A stretch of DNA of 64,000 bases from Arctopsyche grandis (Eukaryota > Arthropoda > Insecta > Trichoptera > Hydropsychidae), in contig NC_135365.1 in assembly GCF_051622035.1 (NCBI RefSeq), forward strand, positions 19,301,501 through 19,365,500, read 5' to 3'. A model generated the notes under the pieces. The model was not told the DNA's origin and searched no databases. It worked only from the letters and a program-made list of their open reading frames with translations. Positions 49,457-60,716 of this stretch are shown piece after piece. The translations under genes were made by a program, and so were the position numbers. Every line of letters begins with the position of its first letter. Position 1 is the stretch's first letter.

Positions 49457-50294
49457 GTGTACCCATGGGCGCCCGCAGAAAATTTTCTAAGGGGGAGCAA
49501 AATATTTTTAGTAATGTTTTAATGCAGTTTTAATTTACTGTAGCGTATTTGTATGGTGAACGAACGGACAGGACACTAGTAATGTAGCAACAATTTTTTT
49601 ATTAACACAATATATGTTTCATCGGCTATGATCGAGAATCCAACAGCATTGTTAGCAGTTTTTACAATGTCTTCTCGCAGAGCTTGTTCAGACAAATTGA
49701 TCAAATCATTCTGCGTTCGGTGTGATGTGTAACGTGCATTTCCAGCAGCTGTATCAAAATGGTTTTTTAAAATATTGTCTCCTCCCTCAATTCGATACGC
49801 ATAAAGTTGTTCGACATTTCCTTTGGTGCTATCTTTCCCACGAATTGCCAAATCATTTGTTCCGCAAAATAAGTTTCTTTCTGTTTTCTTCAATAGTTCG
49901 TTTTACAGAATTATCTATCTGACACATAATATCCTTATTTGGATCTCTAATGGTTGACGCGAAGTGTTCAGCATCTTGTTGAGACCCACGATGCCATGCT
50001 GAGCTGGTATGGTTTCTGGCACATTCATTAAAATATTTGTACTTTGTACAAGGAGTAGTAATGAAGGCACCTTGAATTCCTCTTTGAACTGGTTGCGGAA
50101 ATAAAACACTAAAAAAATGCTAAAAGCACCTTTTAACCTAGGTGAATATGATAACCATGGAGCAGGCTGGCCAACGTTCTGTCTCTCCACACTTTCTTTA
50201 TGCTAACACGAAGTGATTTAAAATAAAAGTAACATTATTTGACTATTTTCAATCAATCCAGGGGGGGGGGCAAGTGCCCCCCCTGCGTATACCT
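49457..50294 (-). mobile_element. hAT-like element with DUF4371-type transposase fragment
   Basis: The left end CATGGGCGCCCGCAGAAAAT and right end ccccccctgcgtatacctcc are of the type seen at insect hAT termini. On the minus strand, LFCGTNDLAIRGKDSTKGN, NFDTAAGNARYTS-like and LREDIVKTANNAVGFSIIAD match the N-terminal DUF4371 part of ZMYM/hAT-like transposases. The catalytic remainder is missing, and frames are interrupted between 49893 and 50190. Confidence 0.75.
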
Positions 50295-53200
50295 CCTTAT
50301 AAAGGACAAGTTGCCCAGCGTAGCTTTCCCGATCCTATTGTAGGCTTCCCAGATCTTAGGCACGCAAAGGTCTACCGTGGTGTGTATATTGTTCTGTGAG
50401 AACTCCACCGTATCCTTTGTTCAGGCACTTATCTAATTTCCGTTAGCCTAATCCGGGGTCTATATTGTTCACCCACGAATGCACTTAGACAATGGGTACT
50501 TTCTCTCATGTTCCCACGTTAAAATATATGAAGACAATATTTAAATTCCTATTAAAGTGAGCACCGGATGGTAATATAATAAAAACAAAAAATTACAAAA
50601 ACATAGTAAACTGGTTGTTTTACCCGGCTTCGCTCAGTATTTGTAATATAAACAGCTTAAACATGGTGAATCTAATAGTAAATATTCATTTGTTTTTTTT
50701 TATTAAATTTATTTGAATCGGAAAAAAATATGTTGAATCTTCGTCATAGAAACTTTGTTTTTGTTTTCGAAGTTCCCAACCAAAAATACTTACAAACATA
50801 CAAAGTCTTTTTCGAAATTATATAGTAGATATAAAATAAAACAAGGAATGACAATGAATCAACCACAAATTTATCCTTGAAGCTATTTCAAATAAATTTA
50901 CTATTGTAATTATTATATTTTTTCCAGTTAATAGATATGTTTACTTTTTTTTTTAAATATTTTGTAAATAAATATATTTTGTATTAATAAAAAATAATTT
51001 TTTACATCTTATGTCACGGGATCCTGGGAATCCCGGGAACGATCCCAAGCTCTGTTCCGTGTCTCGCGAAAAAGTCCGGGAAATCAGAAACTCTAGACTG
51101 AAAATATCCTTCCGTATAAAGTAAAATGTATTTTATTTAAGTATGGTTTGAATTTAGATATACGTAGTATGGTTTGAATTTAGATATACGTAGTTAGATT
51201 TTGAGCTAACATTATTTATAATTAAATAAATAATATCTTTAGACTCGTTAGAGTTAATTGCGCTATATGTAAAGTTACGTGTGACGGGCTTGGTGAAGGG
51301 AAATGTTTACTTTCAGCGTTCGCTATTTTATGTACATATAGTATGGTGTCTGTAATCTGTATCTAGTTATGTATGTGTATCTATATATGTATGTGTATCT
51401 ACATATGTATGTAATACGTACAATATATGTATACGGTAATAGTGGCTGTGATTTTGACCGTGAACTTTAAATCACTCCCATAAACAAATTTATAAGGAAT
51501 ATTTTTCACCTTAATTTCAATTCAACATTCAATTTATTTTATAAACCACAGCGAGATTGTAGATTGTTATACAAACGTCAGAGTTTTCGGGAAGATTTTG
51601 AAATACCACCGCAACTAATTTTTAAATTTCGTTTTTGTATATATAATATTATATAAAACCCTTGATATATAAATATATACATATGTATGTATGTATGTAT
51701 TCTAAAGCTTTTAATATGTACACCGCTTGAATCTTCTGAACACCGCTATTCGCTGCCTCATGGAATGTGCTGCCTTAAGGCAATGTGTCACTTGTCTGTC
51801 TCTAGGCTACGTTTGTATGTACATACTTACATATGTATCTATACAATTATAAAAGTATTAAAACATAAATATAATATGAACTAAACCAAATATATATATA
51901 AAGGTATATATTTCGTACTATGGCATGAATCAAAAAATTTCATCATTGCGGATAAGTGTGTCTAAGATTATGTAATTCTAATATATAGGTACTAGTGTTT
52001 TTACTCGGCTTCGCTCGGTATTTGTAATATAAACCGTTTAAACATGGTCAATCTAATAGTAAGCATTTTATTAAATTTATTTGAATAGTTTTATTTTATT
52101 TAAATTTATTTGATTATTTATTTGTTCGATGACGTCGTGGATTTACGAACCAACAATAGTTACAAAGTATCTTTCGAAATTATATTTTAGGTTGTAGAAA
52201 TTGCGACTGGATTCCAAAAGTGTAAAAAAAACAGTTATCAATCAACTAAGAGATCTATAACTTTAGCACAGTATTTTTGAAAGCGTCCTTCACTTTTAAA
52301 GGCCTTTCAAATTCGCTTTGTTTCTGCAATTATATGTACATATTTATTGTATTCGACATTTCTTGTTCGTGCATTTAGTTATCACAAGTAAGGATTGCAA
52401 TACCTAAAGTACCGATACAGACTATAAGAAAATAACAGAAAATAAGCCTTTGGCAATATTGGTATTAAAAAAAGAAATACCGATAGTATCGATTTTTTCA
52501 AATTCGTACATTTAATTTGTCGAAAACGATATTTCCAAAGCTAAAAACTGGAAAAAAATGAAAAGGACATACAAAATTATATCTTTGTCTGTAAATTTTT
52601 TTTAATTTTTACTGTTTTCCGATACATCGTTTAATAGAATGTTCGGCAATATTTTCGGTATCGCGGCCCCCTTACAATGTGCCTCAAGTTCGCAAACCTT
52701 TTCAATTTTAATTCAAATAAGAAAATGTTTACCATAAAGTGTTGATTTTTTTTAATTACGTTCATACATACATTGAAAATATATTATTTGGTACATTTGT
52801 CAGTACGATATACATTGTATATGTACATAGGTACATATTCAATGATGACACGTCATGTACTAATTTTCTAATTAGTGTATGGATAAAAAATATAATTTGT
52901 CTTTCAACAACAACTAATTTCCCACCTGATGGTTGGCTCTTAGTTTGCATCTTCAGTGAGCGATGATTGAGTATCCGATAAGCTAAAGTCGGAATTTCAA
53001 AAAAAAAAACAGCAACTAATGTTTGGATTTGGTGTATTTTTCAATAAATATGTTAAAACATGCTCGGGATATCGAAAGCAAAAATTTTTTTTACTAAAAA
53101 TTAATTAATTAAAAAAAAAACGAAAGTACCAGTAATACCGGTATCCTTCTTATTTATTTCGATAATACTGGTATCGGAAATTCCTGTATTTTTGCAATCT

Positions 53201-54649
53201 CTAATCATAAGCATAAGCATACGTAAGTGCAGGATAAAATTTTAAGACAAAAATAATGTTAGATTCCAAAACAAAAGATACTCACTTTATTTCTAAAATG
53301 TTTCATTTATTTGGTGGCGATGAACCGCTCGATTGTGCAAATTAAGCATATGTATAATAATTTTCATAAAATTTTGTCACTTACTATTTATTAGTGGTTT
53401 TACCTGGCTTCACTCGGTGTTTGTAATATAAACCACTTAAACAGGAATCCGGAACAGGAACTGAAACAGGAATCTTGATTTGGAACTGGAAAAAGGAATC
53501 CTGAACCGGAACTGAAAAAGGAGTATGAAATCGATATCGATATCGTCGTCATATAAAAATTTTTTTTTCGACGTCGTCACGGATGCTACTAATCAAAACT
53601 TTTATACTTACAAAGTCTCTTTCGAAAGTATATATAAGATAATTCAAATTCTTTTTACTACTGTATTACTCAGATAAATTCGAGAAAATGATAATATGTA
53701 ACAATCAGATACACCAGAGAATCAAAATGTGCATATTATGGACTGACTATTTTGTCGAATAATATTTTTGTAGTGTATGAAACGGAGGCAGTTGAGATTT
53801 TTCACGGTCTGTACCTAATCTGAAAAAAGAAAGTTGTTTTTCAATACGTAAATATTACAGGCTACATTTAACGATCAATTCAATATAAAAAATAAAAAAA
53901 AACACCAGTGAACCATTTTAATGTTGGACTAATAAAACTGATTGGATCTAGAACCCAGGTGGAGGATTTTTAATCTGTTGGTTGTCTATATGGAAGTCGG
54001 GTTAGAACGGTCAGGTATTTTAATAAATCCATATGAATTTGAAGCCGTCGCGATGGCAAAGAGAAGTGTCATTCTGTCGCAACGGCCTCGATGAAACACG
54101 TTACACATAGTGCAATTGTTAACCTGACAGTTTATTTGTGACTGTCGAAGGAGAAAAAATTGCATAATTTGATATCTGTGATATTTCTTTGGATGGCCAT
54201 TTAAATATGCGTACAATAGTGAAAAGTTCAGTTGCGTAACTTATATGAAGGGGGCGGTATGCGGTACATGCGATCCCTTGGGGTTGGGGGTCTCCGGGAG
54301 GATCTTTAAATATTAATATACATATATATTTTAAAGAAAAAAGATAAAGTTATGAACATGAGAAAATCGATTGAAACTAACAGAAAACAGTTTGAATGTA
54401 TGTTTTCAAAATACAATTTCTTTCAAGTGTGTGTATACGATTTTTTTGTTATTTTTCACTTTATTTACTTGTAAATCTACTTAAATATTCACATTTAGTA
54501 AATTCAAATTTGTAAAAGACTATAGAAGACATTCAATCGCTTATCCATATTATTAACTATTGAACATGAAGAAGCTCAGAAAATGTCTTTAAAAGATGTT
54601 ATGGCAGAATTTTTAAATTTAAAGAGAAAAATTCGATAATTAAACATAC
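50295..54649. other. Repeat-rich, gene-free interval
   Basis: Contains three copies of a motif reading GGCTTCGCTCGGTATTTGTA (about 50627, 52008, 53408), each followed by AATATAAAC..CTTAAACA and, further on, by ACAAAGTCTCTTTCGAAAT-like sequence. A perfect 27-bp direct duplication including ATGGTTTGAATTTAGATATA is at 51141-51195. Around 53445-53520 there is a GGAACTGAAACAGGAATC tandem. Open frames show no protein features. Confidence 0.55.
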
Positions 54650-54898
54650 ATACATACATACACGTTCACACATACTGGTTATGAGAGTATTTTCGATACA
54701 AATTGAGCGCAAATGTAGGGTGATTTACGCAAGATAAAAGTTCTACTTCCGGTTGTCGGATATTGTTCGAAATTATATTATTACTTAAAATCACTATAAA
54801 TATTATACAAAGTAAATATCAAGAAAATAAAAATAGTACTTCCGGTTTATAAATTCTGACCAAAACCTTATCAGCTCTAAGTTAGTTAGCCAGCAGCA

Positions 54899-55277
54899 TA
54901 GCTCGGTCGTTAAGCTTCTGCTTAGCGTCGAGAGGCGCCGGGTTCAATCCCTGGGCCAGACCTCGAATGAAAATGAATTTTTCAGAGTATGCTGTTGGTT
55001 AGACCTGGATTTGTGACTTCAGGTTGATCGTTTCCTATCATAGTTTGCCAATTTTCTCTGATTTCATTGTTGAAACGGTTCCCGGAAAAAAAATTGGCTA
55101 AAAATGTGTACAGATGTGTCATTGATTTACGAGTTTTACAGTGTCTTGTAATTCAGTGATTTATATAAAAATGCTGAATTGTAATTTGTAAATTTGTAAT
55201 TGGCCAGGAAGGCGCATTGGGGTTTACCTGTAAGGCCTTCCTGGTATATATGTAAAAATAAAATAAAAATAAAAATA
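54899..55277 (+). mobile_element. tRNA-like SINE with LINE-type 3' end
   Basis: The head has an A-box-like ATAGCTCGGTCG (about 54908) and a B-box GGGTTCAATCCC (about 54949) spaced as in polymerase III promoters. A unique body follows. The 3' end has a hairpin (arms CCAGGAAGGC and GCCTTCCTGG) and an AAATA tail at 55252-55277. The interrupted host repeat shows that this is an insertion. The source tRNA was not identified. Confidence 0.85.
55198..55250 (+). promoter_or_regulatory. 3' stem-loop of the SINE, homologous to that of LINE-2
   Basis: Ten perfect pairs enclose the loop GCATTGGGGTTTACCTGTAA(G). The loop agrees with the LINE-2 loop at 16 of 21 positions, while the stems differ at several paired positions yet remain fully complementary. 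Confidence 0.8.
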
Positions 55278-56037
55278 CAAATATGAATTTTTAGCTTGAT
55301 ACGTTCAGGGGTGTGAAAAGAATCGTGGTCACAACATTTTTGACTTTTCTAAGAGGAAAAAATTCCACTTCCGGTTTATTAAATTTAGTGATTTTTTTCA
55401 TCACGTTTATACAAGAATTATACTTTAATTTTTTCATGAAGAGCACACATGTTTAAGGGGTCAAAATAAATTGTAGAAAACAAGAGTAAACTGTCACTTC
55501 CGGTTGACGGATACCAAATTTTATACATAGCTTGGTATTAAGCTTAAACTTCTAGATATGATATTTAGGTTCAATAAGTTAACGTTTAAGTTTCTGAGAA
55601 AAAAAAAAAAAAAAACTCGATTCTCTATGGTAAAATATAGTTTTCGGTTGAGGTAAAAATATTTAAAAATTATGAGTGTATAAAATTTATAATTTTAATT
55701 ACTTGTAAAAAAATTTCAGTCTGATCCGTTGAGTGGTTTGGGAGATAATTGAATTCAAAAACTTAAAAAAAAAAAAGTGGACACCTATAAGGGGAGATAC
55801 CATTTCCTGTCAACTTAAAAATTTGAAATAAATTTAGGTCATATTCATAAGCATTTTAGCAATCGATACTTCCAGTTCCAGTTCGAAAAGACAAAATCTC
55901 AAAAATACACAGAAACACACACACATTTTTTCTAGGTCATGAAAATGTGATCAGTGAACGATTCCGAGTTCGAATCAGTCAAAATCTCGAGTTCGAATTT
56001 TCGCATGATCACAAAACTTCATCTATTGTTACTACGT

Positions 56038-56440
56038 AAATAGATAAAGTAAAAAGATCTAAAAAGGAAAAGGTAGAACAATTAAAAGTTGTAAGTTCAT
56101 TTATATTATAAAAAAACAAAACAAGGGATTCTTTGATACATTTTGCATGCGGGTAAATTTTTTCAACGGCATTTTACGTCACTGTAAAATACTTAAACTT
56201 ATTTGTACAATTCCATTCAAAACAGCTTTGGCATCGCCGGTTATATCAGTAGATCGACTGAACGCTATGTGTAATATTTATAATCGAGGAATTTACACGA
56301 TACTTACGTTCATATTTCTATTAATGTAATGACAGTTTGATGGGATTTAGCTATAGTTAGGTAAGTTAGAAAGGTGACGAAAAACATTTCTCAGAATTTT
56401 ATATATTTTGGATAGTTATGCTCGATTACGCATACATATT
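56038..56440. other. Gene-free spacer
   Basis: AT-rich; a 60-codon open frame at 56147-56329 has no recognisable features. Confidence 0.5.
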
Positions 56441-56932
56441 AAGGTCGTCGGGTCGGATTAATGCTATTTTTTTTCCACTATTGCGAGAGGAAAAATGTAT
56501 AGAATTTCAAATCGAATAGTGTTGCCAGACACAGTGCTGGCCTAACACCCAATCTATAATTTCGGTAATTGGACTATTCGTCACATTGGGGTGGTCACAA
56601 AGACAATTTTTGCCATGAAAATCGCGAATACACAATATTTGGCACTCAAGTTCTCGTTACTATGATAGTTATCGTTAGTATGATGGACTTTTCGGCTGCC
56701 AGATGTTCCGTTATAGGGATTTTAGTGACTTTGTGACGAGTAATTTGTGACCAGTAATCACCGAACCATAATTTCATATCGAACAATGTTGTCAGATACA
56801 TAAGTGAGATTTTTACGATAATCGATTTTTAATCAGGTTGAACAGTTTTAAACGTAAAGGGGTTCGACAAAAATACGACATTCTAGGGACGAATTAGTCA
56901 CAGAAGAAGCGTGCGTTTTAGAATTTTTTCAA
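56441..56932. repeat. TTAAGGTCGTCGG repeat family, copy 1
   Basis: Begins ttaaggtcgtcgg and ends near gcgtgcgttttagaatttt. A second copy starts at 57498 and resumes at 60166-60238 after the TTAA elements. Bases 56565-56775 form an internal segment resembling the region upstream of MPC1 (2625-2790). Confidence 0.7.
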
Positions 56933-57497
56933 CCCTTTGAATGTTGACCAATGGCCTGCAAGTCCATGGGCCTGAAAAATGCCGATAGGTGTTGTATTTT
57001 GAGGATGTACGAAGTAAATAAGAATACTACTTGCCAAGCCTTTCCAGGTAGCAATAAAAAAAATGCATTGAAAATGGGTCGTGTAATCCGAACTAGTTTA
57101 TACTGAAATTTTTGAATTTATGGTCATAGCAAAATGTCCTGATGGAAATCCCTAACTGTTGAGTATTTTAGATCGTGGCTTGGAATTCAGATTGTGACCA
57201 TTACACTTTAACAACAATGAAGAAGATGGAACAAGTTTTGGAAAAATACATTAATTAATAGACTTTCTTTGTTTATTTTATATTGTTGCAAGATATATTA
57301 GAGAGGCTAAAAAAACCTTAACAAAACTCAAAATCCTTGGCGGTAATTATCTAGGATAGTGATCTAGGGTTTGTTTGGATTAGCTACAATTTTTATACCT
57401 GCTTTCTATTGGGCTTCTAAATAATTCTAGTTGGAAATGTTCGCGAAATTTTCAGCGTGACAGGCTTTCAATAGAAAAGACGTCAGCACTCAAAGGC
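56933..57497. mobile_element. TTAA-type MITE, second copy, reversed
   Basis: The ends CCCTTTGAATGTTGACC and, inverted, GCCTTTGAGTGCTGACG match the element at 35560-36091. The right flank is TTAA (57498-57501) and the left is TCAA, one change from TTAA. Inner sequence is shared in reverse orientation. Confidence 0.88.
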
Positions 57498-58061
57498 TTA
57501 AGGTCGTCGGATTCGTGCTATTTTTTTCCACTGTCGCGAGGGGGAAAAATGTATAGAATTCCAAATCGAACAATGTTGCCAGATATGTGGGTTTTTTTAC
57601 GACAGTCGATTTTCAATCAGGTTGAACAGTTTTTAACGTTAAGAGGGCTGTACATCCGAAACCTTAATTTTGTTGCCGTTCCTTTCTTCGATATATATGT
57701 ATATCGTGTGAATGTGACAATATATGTATATCAATATATATATTGAGTGAATGCGACAGTTGCGCTTCGATCAGATAAAACGTATTTTAAATCGACAAAG
57801 TCGAGGTTTCGTATTCCCCTATTTTCTCCTCCGAAACTGGACCAATTTTTAAAAAAATTTCATCATCGGTATGAGAAAGATATTTTCTGTGCAACTATGT
57901 GCATATTTTTTTTTAAATCGACCGTTAAATAAGTACGCTGGACTCTTTTCGTGGGTGTAAAAAATAAGCGATTTTATAGATGTTTGGCGGTTCCTAGCTC
58001 CTATAAAAAACAACTAATCAAAAAAATAAAACGATAGATGCATCCCAATGATGGATATCCA

Positions 58062-58951
58062 TAACGTGACCATTTATTTTTTTCCTCAAAACGGGACATA
58101 TACCAATTTTTGGATATGTAGACACATATGTGTATTCAAGAAAACGCATATTTTTCATTGTTTTTATTTATTAATAAAAAGAACAGGAATGACTACGTGA
58201 AAATAAATAATTTATGTGGTCTTATATTTTTAGAAGAACAAATTTGCTCGAGTATTTTTGGTGTTGATTTCAAATTAGAATGAAAATCTTGGCAGGATTT
58301 GGCAGGATTAGCATTGCTTTAAGAACTGCGACTTGCAACTGTGTTTCGCTTGGCCACAACTTATTCATAAGAGAAAAGACCCTTTCTACGAGCGAATTAG
58401 TGCCGGACAGGCACAAAAATTGTAATTTTGGGTTGCTCTCTTTTTGAAAACGGGACATTTCGACGTCCCGAAGCTGTGTTTGGGGACACCAGGATAGGCT
58501 AGCTAAAAACGGGACGGTCCCGTTCAAAACGGGACGTATGGTCACATTAGGGGTCTACGTGACGAGCCAGAATGTTAAATAACAGAAAACACAAATATCG
58601 GAAGGCAAAGATCGAAAATCAAAAGATCTTAAGTCGAAAGATCAAAAGAAAAAGGTGCATGGTAAACGGTACATACTCACTTAATTTGCGCGAGCAGGAT
58701 ACAACAGGAACAAGAGGAACAGGCTTTTCCTCCCGTATTCTGCGCGCGCACATTAATACGGGAGGAAAAGCCTGTTCCTCTTGTTCCCGTTGTATCCTGC
58801 TCGCGCAAATTAAGTGAGTATGTACCGTTTACCATGCACCTTTTTCTTTTGATCTTTCGACTTAAGATCTTTCGATTTTCGATCTTTGCCTTTCGATATT
58901 TGGGTTTTATGTAATTTAACATTCTGGCTCGTCACGGAGACCGTCACATTA
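58062..58951 (-). mobile_element. hAT element keeping the transposase C-terminus, with a nested foldback
   Basis: The ends TAACGTGACCAT and, inverted, TAATGTGAC are flanked by GATATCCA (58054-58061) and GATATCAA (58952-58959). Element II shows the uninterrupted site GGATATCCATAGCATATT near 60065. A minus-strand relic at 58270-58545 contains GTNSLVERVFSLMNKLWPSE, the hAT dimerisation motif. The family is the same as at 28583-29266. Confidence 0.9.
58551..58943. mobile_element. Foldback element, 393-bp near-perfect palindrome, 9-bp target duplication
   Basis: Arms of 189 bp (58551-58739 and 58755-58943) enclose a 15-bp loop at 58740-58754. TCACATTAG flanks both sides at 58542-58550 and 58944-58952. 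The arms differ by only a few bases. A 9-bp duplication is typical of Mutator-like elements. Mirrored frames occur in both arms, but they are products of symmetry. Confidence 0.93.
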
Positions 58952-59026
58952 GATATCAATAGCATATTAAAAAATAATTTCTCTAGTGCCATAATTGAGG
59001 AAGGGAGAAGTGTAACACGTTTGTAT

Positions 59027-59033
59027 TCTGTGA

Positions 59034-59089
<56 letters not shown>

Positions 59090-59607
59090 GTGCTTATGCA
59101 CGCATAATTTATTTATTTGGAAAATTTACAGTTTATAAAGTTACAAAGATTGATAGTAAAAAAACATAATTATGTTAAGTAAACCATTAATAATTTTCAT
59201 ATATAGGTAAAAAAAAGAAAAGCTCAAACATTTAAAATAAGAAACAAAAATGATAATAGAGTAAGATAGTAAAAAATAGAAATAACAGTATAATAAAAAA
59301 AATAATCATGCGTACATGTATGTTTACTTGAGGTGTGCGTGCATTCGCACGGCACATCTCAGGTTTTGTTTCCTACCGCATGCGCGCTTTATGTGTTCAT
59401 GCGTTGTTGTTAATTTTGTACTTGGTTATGTACAGTGTGGTTTTTTTATTAGAACAGTGATGTGCGGTTGTTCTTGTGCGATATTCATGAACAACCGTCT
59501 CGTTCTCCGACGAAAGGGTCTCTTGGACCGTATTCGTCGGGGGGGGGGGAGGTGGCCTCATGTTGAGGGCTTTAAGGGTCAAATTCCGTGACCTTTAAAG
59601 CGGGCTT
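59027..59607 (-). mobile_element. 5'-truncated retroposon with 14-bp target duplication
   Basis: TAACACGTTTGTAT occurs at 59013-59026 and again at 59608-59621. On the minus strand the element ends in AAATAAATAAATTATG followed by a (CA)n tail, as expected of reverse transcription. Bases 59332-59607 are shared with 47499-47768. No open RT frame remains. Confidence 0.82.
59034..59084. repeat. (TG)n microsatellite
   Basis: A TG dinucleotide run of about 50 bp lies at the tail end of the retroposon; on the element strand it is (CA)n. Confidence 0.95.
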
Positions 59608-59653
59608 AGTAACACGTTTGTATGGACAAGGCGCTGGTGTCCAGCCCTCTTAA

Positions 59654-60165
59654 GAGGGCTGTACACCCGAAACCTTAATTTTGTTACCGTTCCTTTCTTC
59701 GATATATATATTGAGTGTATGTATATATTGAGTGAATGCGACAATATATATATATTGAGTGAATGCGATAGTTGCGCTTCGACCAGATAAAACGTATTTT
59801 AAATTGACAAAATCGAGGTTTCGTATTCTATTATTTTCTCCTCCGAACCTGGACCAATTTTTAAAAAAATTTCATCATCGGTATGAGAAAAATACTTTCT
59901 GTGCATCTATCGGCGTATTTTTTTTTAATCGACCGTTAAATAAGCACGCTGGACTCGTTTCGTGGGTGTAAAAAAGAGGCGATTTTATAGATGTTTGGCG
60001 GCTCTTAGCTCCTATAAAAAATAATTAATAAAAAAAATAAAACGATAGATGCACCCCAATGGTGGATATCCATAGCATATTAAAATACAATTTCTCTAGT
60101 GCCATAATTGAGGAAGGGAGAAGTAAAGTACGTCTGTATGGACAAGGCGCTGCTGTCCAGCCCTC
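59654..60165. mobile_element. TTAA element II, 512 bp
   Basis: The ends GAGGGCTGTAC and GTCCAGCCCTC lie between TTAA at 59650-59653 and 60166-60169. It is the uninterrupted relative of element I and shares the central TTAA with it. Confidence 0.87.
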
Positions 60166-60237
60166 TTAAGGGGGTTCGACAAAAATACGACGTCCTAAGG
60201 ACGAATTAGTCACAGAAGGGCGTGCGTTCTAGAATTT

Positions 60238-60716
60238 TCCTGGAAAAGCGTCGCCGCCGCACCGTTTGCGCACGACGGCACGTCGGCACGAGCGAGCGAA
60301 GCGCTAAACGGAAATTCGGAGGTTGGCAGCACTGACAAATTCCGTGGAAACAGTCTAGTCGAGAGTGGAGAGTGGCGAGTGGAGAGTGGAACGGTGGAGT
60401 CGGAGAGGCGACGATCGATTTGAATTTGGCGGTTGCGGCGTGTGGGATTGCGGGTCGCGGGTGGGCGAGGTTGCGCCGCTCGGCCGAGAGAGCGCGCGCC
60501 GATCGCAGCGCGTCGAACGGTCTCGTCGCTAGAGGGCAGCACCCGCGTCAGCCATCCGGGCTGCCGAGTGGCGGACATGGCGGCCCGCGCGTGACCCGCG
60601 CCGACCACACTGCGCTCCTCGCACCGCCCCCGCTCCCCGCAGCCGCCGCGCCCTCTGCGCCCCCCGCGCCTCCGCCCCGCCGGCCGCGCCACCGCCCCCG
60701 CCCCCGCCCTACGGAT
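60238..60716 (+). promoter_or_regulatory. CpG-rich 5' region of the gene starting at 60717, with a short uORF
   Basis: The sequence changes abruptly from AT-rich repeat to CpG-rich at about 60238. A minimal upstream frame, ATG GCG GCC CGC GCG TGA (60577-60594), ends before the main start. Transcription probably starts between 60240 and 60550, but no core element was assigned. Confidence 0.55.

Larger units (their letters stand above)
54650..56037 (+). repeat. ACTTCCGG repeat family, copy 3 (longest), split by a SINE
   Basis: Runs from about cacgttcacacatactggtt to tcatctattgttactacgta. Within it, ACTTCCGG or a one-base variant recurs near 54752, 54839, 55365, 55498, 55635 and 55805, each followed by similar sequence, so it appears to be built from diverged internal modules. 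The SINE at about 54899-55277 interrupts it between AAGTTA and ACAAATATGAAT, sequence that is continuous in copy 1. Confidence 0.82.
57643..59649. mobile_element. TTAA element I, enlarged by nested hAT and retroposon insertions
   Basis: The ends GAGGGCTGTAC and GTCCAGCCCTC are flanked by TTAA at 57639-57642 and 59650-59653. Core sequence matches element II closely. The hAT at 58062-58951 and the retroposon at 59027-59607 interrupt it. No transposase was recognised; the TTAA target suggests a piggyBac-type mobiliser. Confidence 0.85.

Noticed and set aside
54899-54965. Functional tRNA gene
   Set aside because: A- and B-box-like motifs are present, but the cloverleaf is incomplete and the segment continues into a SINE body with an A-rich tail.
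58572-58992. Near-identical proteins encoded on both strands
   Set aside because: A mirror effect of the 393-bp palindrome; no family features.
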